DNA from: Leptospiraceae bacterium | GTDB lineage: Bacteria; Spirochaetota; Leptospiria; Turneriellales; Turneriellaceae | Reading direction: 5' to 3' | Length of the DNA stretch: 53,661 bases | NCBI GenBank assembly: GCA_020440825.1 | Contig: JAGRNJ010000004.1 | Span: 12,052-65,712 of the forward strand | Shown here: positions 1 through 8,572 of the stretch, piece by piece | Layout: each line of letters starts with the position of its first letter | Numbering within the stretch: position 1 is the stretch's first letter | The notes under the pieces: generated by a model | What the model was told of the DNA's origin: nothing | Databases searched by the model: none | The model's input: only the letters and a program-made list of their open reading frames with translations | Translations under genes and position numbers: made by a program

Positions 1-2
1 AG

Positions 3-1817
3 ATGAAAACCGGACTCCCGGTTACTGAGTATAAACTCCTGCTTGAAAGGTTGATTCGACTGCCGATGGTTTCTGTTTTTTATTCTCCTGTAGATGTTCT
101 ACTCGTTTTGACGCCGGTTCTCATCGCCGATGTACTGTATCTGCACACTGGGCATCTTTTACAGTACTGTATCGCCGCAGCCATTGCGCTGCCGATTCAT
201 GCCCAGTTCTGTTATATTACATCCGATCTTCATTTATCTTCTTACCGAAGCGAAGTCAAACGGCATATTCACGAACAGGGCCACAAACCCCCTTTACGCT
301 ACTCATTCTCTTTACTGGTTAAATTTCTAATGGTGTTCGTAATTATCATTATTGCTGCTTTCATATTGATAACCCTCATGCGCTCAGAGGTAATGAATAC
401 CCCCGGTGGCTTTTTCTATGCCATCTCATTCTCTCTGTATTCACTGGCCCTGTTAGTGTTACTCACGATGATGTATTTCAGCGCGATTTTCATTGCTATT
501 CATGAATTGCAAACCGCAGCCATAAACCTCAAAGACGCCTCTGAGGTTAGCCTGTTTTCCAGTGCAACCGATAGAGAGCTGGCCATACTCGCGGACGGTT
601 TTTATTCGGCCTCGGCGAAGGTGATCAATTACCAGAAAGACCTTGAAAATCAGGTAAATTCTGCAACCAAGCATTTACAGGAAGCCATTGAAGAACTTTC
701 TGAAAAAGATAAAGAAATTCAAATGGAACTTGATTTCGCGGCAGACATCCAGAAAGGCATTGTACCTGCAGACTTGAGTCCATGGAATGGAATTTCTTTT
801 GCGGCCACTTACCTTCCAATGGGGAAAGTTTCAGGAGATTACTACGATATATTTAAAAGCGAAAACGCTGTGTTTGTTTTGCTGGCAGATGTTTCTGGCC
901 ACGGGGTACCGGCTGCTTTCATTACCATGGCCGCGAAACAATCATTTTCAATGGCGATTGAACGAACTTCTGAACCGGCTGCAATATTTCGCTATGTTAA
1001 CGAAGAAATGCTGAAACGGGTTCATACTCAGGATTACCTGACCGCGTTCTTGCTCAAAATAGATGAACAGAACAAAGTTACCTTTGCCAATGCTTCTCAT
1101 CAGAAGGCGATTCATCTGGTGGCTGCAACCGATGAAGTAAGGATGTATGATACCGACGGCTTATTTATCGGAGCAATGCCAGAAGCAAGCGGTACCTATA
1201 AAAATGGTGAAACCCAGCTTAAAAGCGGCGATCGTGTTATTTTATTTACAGACGGCATCAACGAGCATAAAAATACACAAGGCGAAGAATTTGGGATGGA
1301 GAGATTCCTGGAATTGCTCACATCAAACAAAGATAAACCAATTCAGGAAGTTCAGAATATCGTAATTCAGGAGTTGAAAAAATTTATGAATGGCGCACCG
1401 GTTCGAGATGATATCTCAATGGTGACACTTGAACTGCATCCGCAGTGGGGTAATTTCGTTGAGATATTCAATCAGGGTGTAGAAGCTATGAAGAATAGAG
1501 AGTATGAACAGGCAGAAGCGACTCTCTTGCAGGCGAGGAGTATACTTTCGACATATCCCCGCCTCGATTATATGCTGGCCCGATTGTATTTTATACAGGA
1601 GAGAATGCCCGAAGCGAAGAAAATTCTTGTTCCCTATTGCCAGAAAATGATACAGGACACAAAGGCAATGCAGATGCTTGCTGCAATTGCACTGGCCGAT
1701 GGTGATTTGAAGATGGCAGAATCAACCCTGAGAGAATTAAAAACCCTTGACCCACATGCCAGAAACTTTCAAAGACTGGCACAAACTTTTGAAGACGCAA
1801 CAGGTAAATCTGTTTAG
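3..1817 (+). CDS. Membrane-anchored SpoIIE/RsbU-type PP2C phosphatase with C-terminal TPR region
   Basis: Predicted serine/threonine phosphatase of a partner-switching or anti-anti-sigma pathway. The N-terminal ~190 residues hold several hydrophobic segments (roughly 30-75, 105-130 and 140-170), followed by a charged helical linker (~205-240). The PP2C-SpoIIE domain (~242-475) shows the expected metal-binding motifs: GDYYD near 278, ADVSGHG near 296, FTDGINE near 415 and RDDISMVTL near 468. The last ~120 residues look like TPR helices (repeated Y/A/L-rich helices after EIFNQGVEAMKNREYEQAE). The ATG lies two bases from the window edge, so an upstream in-frame start cannot be excluded. No anti-sigma factor or antagonist gene is adjacent, so its substrate is unknown. 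Domain call is firm; pathway is inference. Confidence 0.88.
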   Translation: MKTGLPVTEYKLLLERLIRLPMVSVFYSPVDVLLVLTPVLIADVLYLHTGHLLQYCIAAAIALPIHAQFCYITSDLHLSSYRSEVKRHIHEQGHKPPLRYSFSLLVKFLMVFVIIIIAAFILITLMRSEVMNTPGGFFYAISFSLYSLALLVLLTMMYFSAIFIAIHELQTAAINLKDASEVSLFSSATDRELAILADGFYSASAKVINYQKDLENQVNSATKHLQEAIEELSEKDKEIQMELDFAADIQKGIVPADLSPWNGISFAATYLPMGKVSGDYYDIFKSENAVFVLLADVSGHGVPAAFITMAAKQSFSMAIERTSEPAAIFRYVNEEMLKRVHTQDYLTAFLLKIDEQNKVTFANASHQKAIHLVAATDEVRMYDTDGLFIGAMPEASGTYKNGETQLKSGDRVILFTDGINEHKNTQGEEFGMERFLELLTSNKDKPIQEVQNIVIQELKKFMNGAPVRDDISMVTLELHPQWGNFVEIFNQGVEAMKNREYEQAEATLLQARSILSTYPRLDYMLARLYFIQERMPEAKKILVPYCQKMIQDTKAMQMLAAIALADGDLKMAESTLRELKTLDPHARNFQRLAQTFEDATGKSV

Positions 1818-1838
1818 ATTATGTATTGAGAGGAAACT

Positions 1839-2321
1839 ATGAGCAAAACAATCTATGATTTTACTGCAAAAAATATTAAGGGCGAAGATGTGGCGCTCAA
1901 AGACTACCAGGGGAAAGTACTCCTGATCGTCAACACTGCGAGTAAGTGCGGTTATACCCCACAATTTGACGGGCTTGAAAAACTATACGAGAAATACAAA
2001 GACCGCGGCTTTGCAGTTTTGGGTTTCCCCTGTAATCAGTTTGCTGATCAGGAGCCAGCCGGTGAAGAAAAAATTCTGGAATTCTGCCAATTGAACTACG
2101 GGGTCAGCTTTCCCATGTTTGCCAAAATAGATGTAAACGGTACCAAAGCACACCCGCTTTATGAGTTTCTAAAAAATTCTCAAAAAGGGTTTTTAGGCAC
2201 TGAGGCAATAAAATGGAATTTTACCAAGTTTTTGATCGATCGCAATGGTAAACCTGTGAAACGTATTGCAACTGTTACCAAACCGGAAGAAATCATTCCT
2301 GATATTGAGAAGCTTTTGTAA
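1839..2321 (+). CDS. Glutathione/thioredoxin peroxidase (GPx family, Cys type)
   Basis: Thiol peroxidase that reduces hydroperoxides, 160 residues, the usual length for bacterial GPx/BtuE proteins. The peroxidatic cysteine is Cys37 in TASKCGYT, followed by the FPCNQF motif at 63-68, Gln71 and the WNF motif near 126 that completes the catalytic site. Cys83 in EFCQ sits where Cys-GPx enzymes carry the resolving cysteine, which suggests that thioredoxin rather than glutathione is the reductant (family knowledge plus inference). There is no signal peptide, so it is cytoplasmic. It follows the phosphatase gene by 21 bases with a GAGAGGAA ribosome-binding site and may share its transcript. Confidence 0.93.
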   Translation: MSKTIYDFTAKNIKGEDVALKDYQGKVLLIVNTASKCGYTPQFDGLEKLYEKYKDRGFAVLGFPCNQFADQEPAGEEKILEFCQLNYGVSFPMFAKIDVNGTKAHPLYEFLKNSQKGFLGTEAIKWNFTKFLIDRNGKPVKRIATVTKPEEIIPDIEKLL

Positions 2322-2361
2322 TTTTCGAAATTAAGGCTGCAAAAAACGGGTACCTATAAAA

Positions 2362-2976
2362 TCATAGCTTGACAATCACTATCTCTACCCGACGATTTTT
2401 ATCATACCCGTCTTTGCTGAACCCGGGGCTCAAGTATTGCCGGGCCCCTGCACCTAGAATTTTCTTTGGAATTTTCTTGATCTCGGGAATTTCATTGAGA
2501 AGGTCTGCAATATATTTTGCTCTGTTTTGCGAGACAACTCGATGAGTTACATTCATTCGATCGTCATGTCCGGTTATTTGTAAACCGTATCCATTCGGAA
2601 TCTCTGTGAGAATGCTCTTTAGAGTTTGTAATCGGCCCGAATTCAGATCATGCGAATATTCGCCGCCCAGATTAGAGATTCCGAGAGTTTCATAAAGACG
2701 CTGTTCACTCAATGAACTTTCCTGATATAAAAATCCGTCGATAATGTGCAGATTTTCTTCCTGCAATCTTGTGTTTAATCGTTCAACTACTTCTTCATCC
2801 GTTAAAGGAATTGGTATAATTTCTTCAGGTTTGCCATTTTCTGTAGCTTCGGTAGAGCTCGTTTTTTCGGATTTTTGATCTGATTCTGAATTGTTTTCTA
2901 ATGTCGACTTAGGTGGGGCACTCGAGCAACCAGCAAAAAATAGAGTTAAAAATGCTGCAGCAGTTACTAATTTCAT
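2362..2976 (-). CDS. OmpA-like peptidoglycan-binding lipoprotein
   Basis: Predicted outer-membrane lipoprotein that binds peptidoglycan. I chose the ATG at 2976 because it places a classic signal MKLVTAAAFLTLFFAGC with the lipobox FAGC and Cys17; a longer frame exists up to 3024 but would bury the signal. A low-complexity Ser/Glu/Lys linker follows. The last ~130 residues are OmpA C-terminal-like: ITGHDDRMN, then SQNRAKYIADLL, then DKNRRVEIVIV, which corresponds to the GHTD...R..V..L...G......NRRVEI pattern. It is convergent with the peroxidase gene and divergent from the next lipoprotein gene. Confidence 0.85.
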   Translation of the reverse strand: MKLVTAAAFLTLFFAGCSSAPPKSTLENNSESDQKSEKTSSTEATENGKPEEIIPIPLTDEEVVERLNTRLQEENLHIIDGFLYQESSLSEQRLYETLGISNLGGEYSHDLNSGRLQTLKSILTEIPNGYGLQITGHDDRMNVTHRVVSQNRAKYIADLLNEIPEIKKIPKKILGAGARQYLSPGFSKDGYDKNRRVEIVIVKL

Positions 2977-3073
2977 TTTAGAGTGAATCATGATCCAGTT
3001 GCATTGATCTTGATGACTTGTCAATGAGAGTGAAATTTAGTTGACGTGCAGAATTCTTTCAGTCGCATCAAGA

Positions 3074-4201
3074 ATGCGTAAATTTTTACTGCCCTGTGTT
3101 TGCTTTTTAATATTAACACAATCCTTTTGTAAACCAAAAGGAGCCGATCGAATTCTGCTTGAGAGTGTTTCGGCTTCATCGACAAAAGATGCAGAACTAC
3201 GCCCGGCATCATTTACTCCATACCATATTTTTGACCAGAATGGAAATACTTCCTGGTGTAGCCAGGAAGCAGAAACAACAATTACTGCAAAATTTGCAGA
3301 GCCGATAGCATTTAATAACTTGATCATCCAGAACGGATATAAGTCTGCTTCGTTCTATAAGAATAAAAAAGGTGAAAACGTCTTAAACGAAAAACAATCT
3401 AAGGTCAACTTTAAGATGTTTCCCTCTCTCAAACAGGGCAAAATTTCGGTATTTCTGTCATCCGACCGACCCAAAAATCTTCAGTGGCATGAGATCAAAC
3501 TTGACGATCTACCAAAAAATGAAATTGATTTTCAAGAGGAAATGTATGGCGATACTCTTGTACTGCAGGTTCTCATACCCCATTTACAAGACCGTCCTGC
3601 TACTACTAAAGAAAACATTTGCCTTACCGGTCTTGACCTTGGCTTAAAGACGACTAAATCGAACCATCGTTTTCCTGTAAAATTTACTGTAGCCGGTCTC
3701 GAAGTAGATTGGAGTGATTACTACCATAAAACATACTCTGATTTTTTTAATTTTTCAAATGAAAACGCTGACTTGGCAGAGTGTCTTATTGCCAAAACCT
3801 GCAAAGCATACAATAGAACTCGTATTGCCAGTCTTGATTCAGGGGATATCAAGTTTGGTTTCAATTGGGAGAAAACCGAAGAAAACGACCTGGTAAAGGG
3901 AAAAGCTTACACGATTACCCCATCTGATGCCGATATAACCTTCAACTACTTCGATCTCAAACCACTCGCACACTCGCAATCTGGACTTGTTTTCTCAGCA
4001 ACGGATGTACTCGACCAAAAATATCTGGGAGAACTAACATTCAACTGGGAACAGAAAGCTGATTTGGGAACAATCAAAGAAAACCTCTTACAAGAAGGCA
4101 AAGAAATCAAAGATATCAAAGTTGCCAGACAAGTAAGAGTTAAATTCGAATCTAAGAATCCTGGTCAAGCTCATTCAACAGTTTTTGTGCTGTCAAAATA
4201 G
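3074..4201 (+). CDS. Putative lipoprotein with discoidin/NADase-type glycan-binding-like domain
   Basis: Exported protein of unknown role. The ATG at 3074 gives the signal MRKFLLPCVCFLILTQSFC, with a loose spirochaete-type lipobox TQSFC; upstream in-frame codons to 3041 lack a signal-like sequence. Residues ~25-180 resemble the F5/8-type discoidin fold seen in the NADase-type glycan-binding family: SASS, then AFDG-like HIFDQNGNTSWCSQ, then ITAKFAEPIAFNNLIIQNG. That family is expanded in Leptospirales (recalled knowledge). The C-terminal half is not recognised. The gene ends 36 bases before pgk. Substrate and partner are unknown. Confidence 0.65.
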   Translation: MRKFLLPCVCFLILTQSFCKPKGADRILLESVSASSTKDAELRPASFTPYHIFDQNGNTSWCSQEAETTITAKFAEPIAFNNLIIQNGYKSASFYKNKKGENVLNEKQSKVNFKMFPSLKQGKISVFLSSDRPKNLQWHEIKLDDLPKNEIDFQEEMYGDTLVLQVLIPHLQDRPATTKENICLTGLDLGLKTTKSNHRFPVKFTVAGLEVDWSDYYHKTYSDFFNFSNENADLAECLIAKTCKAYNRTRIASLDSGDIKFGFNWEKTEENDLVKGKAYTITPSDADITFNYFDLKPLAHSQSGLVFSATDVLDQKYLGELTFNWEQKADLGTIKENLLQEGKEIKDIKVARQVRVKFESKNPGQAHSTVFVLSK

Positions 4202-4237
4202 ATTTGACCGCCCGTTTTCAGACTGAATTCAGGAAGA

Positions 4238-5440
4238 ATGTCTGTTCCTGGAATTGAAACCTTAGAAGTAAACGGTAAGAAAGTACTGGTAAGAGTCGAC
4301 TTTAATGTACCTCTCGATAAAAAAACCGGTGAAATTACCGATACCACCCGCATCACTGCAAGTCTGCCGACTCTCGAAGATCTGCTCAACAAAGGTGCAT
4401 CTTTAATTCTCATTTCGCATTTAGGCCGTCCCAAGGGGGTAAGAGATGAGTCTCTATCTCTGGCCAAGGTAGCCGAGAAACTGCAGACACTTTTGCCATC
4501 TATCAAAGTGCATTTTTGTTCTGAATCTATTGGCAAATCTGCATCTGAAATGAGCGCAAACCTGAAAAGGGGAGAAATCCTGTTGCTGGAAAATATTCGC
4601 TTTTATGCTCAAGAAACATCAAAAGAGAAACCAGAACGAATCAAGTTCGCAAAAGAGTTAACTTCAATGGCCGATGCCTATGTAGATGATGCCTTCGGGG
4701 CTTGCCATAGAGCGCATGCTTCGATTGTTGAATGTGCAGAGCTGTTGCCTGCAGCCGCGGGACATCTCTTAAAAAAAGAAATACAAATACTGCAAAGTCT
4801 GGTAACAAAGCCAGAGCGCCCCTTTGTGGCAATTATTGGCGGTGCCAAAGTCTCATCAAAGATTGCTGTTCTTGAAAACCTGATTCAGAAAGTAGACTCG
4901 ATCTTAATTGGCGGGGCAATGGCATACACATTTCTCAAAAGCCGGGCTATAGATGTAGGTACCTCGCTGGTAGAAAAAGAACAATTGTCTCCCGCCTTTC
5001 AGATCATTGACAAAGCAGGTTATTACCAGAAAAATTTCATGCTGCCTGAAGATCATGTCATAGCCAGTGAGTTTTCAGAACGCGCAAAGATTAAAAAAAC
5101 TTCAAATAAGACCATCCCCCCTACCTTTATGGGTATGGACATTGGCCCTAAAACCATTGAAAAATACGAAAAAGTAATTAAAGAAGCGAAAACCGTATTG
5201 TGGAATGGACCCATGGGGGTTTTTGAGATGAAACCTTTTGCTGCCGGAACAATGGCCATGGCCAAAGCAATGTCAAAGGTCAAAGGTACAACTGTGGTCG
5301 GGGGCGGAGACTCAGTTGCTGCTGTAAATCTTGCTGGTCTCGGTGGTAAAATGACCCATATTTCTACCGGCGGCGGGGCTACTCTCGAATTTTTAGAAGG
5401 CAAAAAACTGCCGGGAGTTGAGGTATTACGCCAGGAATAA
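4238..5440 (+). CDS. pgk: Phosphoglycerate kinase
   Basis: Glycolytic enzyme converting 1,3-bisphosphoglycerate plus ADP to 3-phosphoglycerate plus ATP in the cytoplasm. At 400 residues it has the standard length. Family landmarks are in order: VRVDFNVPLD near 20, LISHLGRPKG near 60, LLLENIRFY near 115, DAFGACHRAHAS near 155, GGAKVSSKI near 202, NGPMGVFE near 325 and GGGDSVAAV near 350 in the nucleotide-binding domain. A GGAAG ribosome-binding site precedes the ATG. The aminotransferase gene begins within or immediately after the 3' end of this gene. Confidence 0.98.
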   Translation: MSVPGIETLEVNGKKVLVRVDFNVPLDKKTGEITDTTRITASLPTLEDLLNKGASLILISHLGRPKGVRDESLSLAKVAEKLQTLLPSIKVHFCSESIGKSASEMSANLKRGEILLLENIRFYAQETSKEKPERIKFAKELTSMADAYVDDAFGACHRAHASIVECAELLPAAAGHLLKKEIQILQSLVTKPERPFVAIIGGAKVSSKIAVLENLIQKVDSILIGGAMAYTFLKSRAIDVGTSLVEKEQLSPAFQIIDKAGYYQKNFMLPEDHVIASEFSERAKIKKTSNKTIPPTFMGMDIGPKTIEKYEKVIKEAKTVLWNGPMGVFEMKPFAAGTMAMAKAMSKVKGTTVVGGGDSVAAVNLAGLGGKMTHISTGGGATLEFLEGKKLPGVEVLRQE

Positions 5441-5448
5441 CCAAACCT

Positions 5449-6618
5449 CTGCCGCTTGACTGGCAAAGCAAGATTTCACAACGGGTTCAAAAACTTAAAC
5501 CTTCTGGCATTCGGGAATTTTTCGATATCGTCGCAGGCCGGCAAGATTGCATATCGCTTGGCGTTGGTGAGCCTGACTTTGTTTCGCCTTCTTCGGTGAT
5601 TGATGCAACGATTGAATCTTTACGCGGCGGATATACGCATTATACAGGAAATGCAGGTCTTCCCAGTTTGCGCCGAGAAATATCAAAATATCTGGAAAAA
5701 GAATACGATTTATCGTATGACCCAATGAGTGAAATTCTCATTACAGTGGGCGTATCACAGGGCATTGATCTTGCCTACCGCAGTATATTGAATCCCGGTG
5801 ATGGGCTAATTTATACACAACCCAGCTATGTTTCTTATGGCCCGCTGATTGAATTGACCGGAGGCGTACCCCTGGTAGCGTATACAGATTTTGAGAAACA
5901 ATTCCGGTTTTCTGCAATAGAACTTGAAAAAGCATGGCAACCGAACGCCAAGGCAATTTTTCTTAATTATCCCAGCAACCCGACCGGGGCAGGTTTGAAA
6001 AGTGAAGATCTAGCATCGATTGCAAAGTTTACAGCAGAAAAAGATATGCTCTGTATTTCTGACGAGATTTATGCAGAGTTAACCTATGAAGGTACCCACA
6101 CGCCAATAGCCACTTTACCGGGAATGAAAGAGCGCACCTTAACCTTAGGGGGTTTTTCGAAGAGCTTTGCGATGACTGGCTGGCGCATTGGCTATGCCTG
6201 TGGTCCAGCCGACTGGATTCGGGCCATGACCAAAATTCATCAGTATTCAATGTTGTGTGCACCAATACAGGGACAAATTGGTGCAGAAGCCGCCTTAAAA
6301 TATGCAATCTCTGATCGTGATCGCATGAAAGATAATTATAAACGCCGCAGAGATTTAATTGTGCAGGGTTTTAGAGAACTTGGTCTGCCCTGCCATTTGC
6401 CAGAAGGTGCATTTTATGTTTTTCCAGATATACGCTCTACCGGGTTAAGCTCAATGCAATTTGCAAAAAACCTGCTGGAAGATCAGAATGTTGCGGTTGT
6501 ACCAGGTACAGCATTTGGTTCAAATGCCGAGGGGTTTATTCGCTGTTCCTATGCTACTGCTTCAGAAGAAATCAAAAAAGCACTGGAACGAATCGGTAAA
6601 TTTACCTCCACAATTTAA
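5449..6618 (+). CDS. Class I/II PLP-dependent aminotransferase (aspartate-aminotransferase-like), non-canonical start
   Basis: PLP enzyme of the aspartate/aromatic aminotransferase fold. The first ordinary start codon in frame is a GTG at 5596, but the frame stays open upstream and encodes the conserved N-terminus: SQRVQKLKPSGIREFF and LGVGEPDFVSP. The frame opens after a TGA at 5419-5421, and the only candidate starts before the conserved block are ATT 5425, ATA 5437 and CTG 5449. CTG gives ~389 residues, the normal family length; ATT has a GGGAG seven bases upstream inside pgk. The PLP lysine lies in GGFSKSFAMTGWRIGY and the phosphate-binding arginine in the same block. NYPSNPTGA and DEIYAEL are also present. 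Substrate cannot be fixed. The 3' end overlaps the opposite-strand gene by 17 bases. Confidence 0.88.
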   Translation: MPLDWQSKISQRVQKLKPSGIREFFDIVAGRQDCISLGVGEPDFVSPSSVIDATIESLRGGYTHYTGNAGLPSLRREISKYLEKEYDLSYDPMSEILITVGVSQGIDLAYRSILNPGDGLIYTQPSYVSYGPLIELTGGVPLVAYTDFEKQFRFSAIELEKAWQPNAKAIFLNYPSNPTGAGLKSEDLASIAKFTAEKDMLCISDEIYAELTYEGTHTPIATLPGMKERTLTLGGFSKSFAMTGWRIGYACGPADWIRAMTKIHQYSMLCAPIQGQIGAEAALKYAISDRDRMKDNYKRRRDLIVQGFRELGLPCHLPEGAFYVFPDIRSTGLSSMQFAKNLLEDQNVAVVPGTAFGSNAEGFIRCSYATASEEIKKALERIGKFTSTI

Positions 6619-7885
6619 TTACTTCAATATAGGGGTTTTTCTGTGTTCCCACCAGGCCCCGGTACTGTCCGAAAATAAGCACCTTGATCCGTTCTTTTAC
6701 ATTCTGCCCAGATTTAATTTGCAGTGCTTTTTGAATATCTGTAATCTGTCCTGATTCATAGAACGCTTCGACCAGATACTCATTCGAGTCAGATTTTACG
6801 AGCAGCCTAAGAGCAACTCCGTTTTTATAAGGTCGTTCAGAATCGGGTAAAACCTCAGGCAGAGTTTCTCTCATTGTCAGCAATTCACCTTCCCAGGTTA
6901 TATAAGAACCGTTTCTCAGCACAGGGTTTTCTACAATTTTAGCAATATCCAGATTATCTTTGAGTTCTTCACTCTGCGGTTCTGGAATAAAGTTAAGATA
7001 TATTTTTGCTTTCTCTCGTGAGAGAAAATCTGCATTGGAATTCAAAATTGAATTCAACAGAAAACGGGCTGTGTTTACCTTTCCGCTGCGCAGATCGGTT
7101 TTTGCTTTCTCGAAATCGCTGATCAATTTTTCACGCAGCTCATATTTAACCAGAGGTTTGGAGTTTCGTATGGGGAGAACTGCAGCGCTATCCTGAATTG
7201 AATAATCGGGTAATGCGGCCGCTTTTGTCTGCCAGTATTTCTGAATTAAAAAAAACGTGACCGCTATCGTACAGCTTGCAATGAATGATATTATGAACCA
7301 TTTCGCGATCACTATGCCGGTTTTTACTTTTTGATTATTTTCCGGTTCAGGGTCTTTTTCTGTTTCTTTCCACAAGGCATAAGAAGGATCTTTTTCTGTG
7401 ATTACTGCTTCTTTTTTTGTTTCGCTCGTTGACTGTTTCTGAGTGTGTGGCAATAATGACTTCAGGATTAATTCGGGTACAAATTCATGGTATTCCAATG
7501 CCTGTGCTTTTTCTATCAATGGATAATCAAGCCGGGCTTTTTCAATAAGGTCCTGGGCCAATTGCGAATTTGGTGTGTCATTTAATTTAAGGTAAATACC
7601 TAAGGCATCTTCCATGTTTTCTTCGATCAGACAAAAATATGCGGCGGTGTATTCCAGCAAAGGATGAGTGCATCCGAGTTCCCGTGTTCTATTGTAATAA
7701 TGGTACAGTGAAGAAAGATTTCCCGAGTGTCCTATCGCATACATCCCGAGCAACCATAAGCTGTCATTATCAGGCTGGATTTCCAGATTGTTATCAATTT
7801 CTTCGAGCAGTTGGTGCCAGTTTTTCTGGTCAATTAAATTTTGCCAGTGATTCCCCTGCCCGTTGAATTTTGGATTCATATCCAT
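6602..7885 (-). CDS. TPR-like single-pass membrane protein of unknown function
   Basis: Protein of 427 residues that I do not recognise as a named family. Residues ~10-130 are helical and TPR-like (LIDQKNWHQLLEEID, then LGMYAIGHSGN). A charged linker follows, then one clear transmembrane segment at about 193-215 (KWFIISFIASCTIAVTFFLI). The C-terminal ~200 residues would be periplasmic and end in a beta-rich part (GSYITWEGELLTMRE, then VLIFGQYRGLVGT) that could be an OB-like fold. It is monocistronic between two oppositely or distantly placed genes. Role unknown. Confidence 0.7.
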   Translation of the reverse strand: MDMNPKFNGQGNHWQNLIDQKNWHQLLEEIDNNLEIQPDNDSLWLLGMYAIGHSGNLSSLYHYYNRTRELGCTHPLLEYTAAYFCLIEENMEDALGIYLKLNDTPNSQLAQDLIEKARLDYPLIEKAQALEYHEFVPELILKSLLPHTQKQSTSETKKEAVITEKDPSYALWKETEKDPEPENNQKVKTGIVIAKWFIISFIASCTIAVTFFLIQKYWQTKAAALPDYSIQDSAAVLPIRNSKPLVKYELREKLISDFEKAKTDLRSGKVNTARFLLNSILNSNADFLSREKAKIYLNFIPEPQSEELKDNLDIAKIVENPVLRNGSYITWEGELLTMRETLPEVLPDSERPYKNGVALRLLVKSDSNEYLVEAFYESGQITDIQKALQIKSGQNVKERIKVLIFGQYRGLVGTQKNPYIEVIKLWR

Positions 7886-7986
7886 TGTGGAATGTTTGAA
7901 GAAACAACTTCGCCGGTAAAGAAGAGCACGAGAAACTCAGGCTTCAAAATACCGAATACGGAATACAGAAGAATCTTGCAGGTTTT

Positions 7987-8550
7987 CTATTTATTTACCC
8001 TCTCAACGTAAGATAAATCCCGCAGGTCAATTTTGATGATATCACCGGTTTTCACGAACAGTGGAACCTGCATTTTCCCGCCTGTGGCAAGCTCGACTTC
8101 TTTATACGTAGTGGTTGCAGTATCCCCTTTTAACCCCTCTGGTGCATAGCTAACTTCTACTTCAACAAAATTGGGAGGGATAACACTTACCGGTTTGTCA
8201 TTATACAATAAAACTGAGAATTCCATTCCATCACTCATGAATGGTAAGATTTCACTGAGGTCAGATTTGGGTACCGGTATCTGATCATAGGTCAGGGTAT
8301 CCATAAAAACAAGATTATCACCATCTTCAAAACTATAAGAAACAGGCCGTTTATCAAGCTCTACATCTTCGAGCATTTCTCCTGAGCGAAATGTTCTTTC
8401 AACAGTTGTACCTTTCGCAAGACTCTTGATTCTAACCCTGACGATAGCAGCTCCTTTTCCCGGTTTGTGATGTTGAAAACTGACTACGACAACCAGGTCC
8501 CCATCAATATTGAGTGCCATGCCGCGTTTTATATGATTTGAGTTTACCAT
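7987..8550 (-). CDS. efp: Elongation factor P
   Basis: Translation factor that relieves ribosome stalling at polyproline. I place the start at the ATG at 8550 because MVNSNHIKRGMALNIDGD aligns with the normal EF-P N-terminus and gives 187 residues, the standard length; the frame runs 22 codons further but that stretch is not EF-P-like and lies beside the upstream gene. The tip loop is HHKPGKGAAIVR; Lys32 corresponds to the modified Lys34 of the E. coli protein. The C-terminal OB domain ends with TGDIIKIDLRDLSYVER. The modification enzyme cannot be judged from this window. It is downstream of the hydroxylase gene by 22 bases. Confidence 0.96.
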   Translation of the reverse strand: MVNSNHIKRGMALNIDGDLVVVVSFQHHKPGKGAAIVRVRIKSLAKGTTVERTFRSGEMLEDVELDKRPVSYSFEDGDNLVFMDTLTYDQIPVPKSDLSEILPFMSDGMEFSVLLYNDKPVSVIPPNFVEVEVSYAPEGLKGDTATTTYKEVELATGGKMQVPLFVKTGDIIKIDLRDLSYVERVNK

Positions 8551-8572
8551 GCCGGCAGTATTCAGATTCAAT

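Noticed and set aside
5596..6618. Aminotransferase starting at GTG 5596
   Set aside because: It would remove the conserved LGVGEPDF region that is intact upstream in the same frame.
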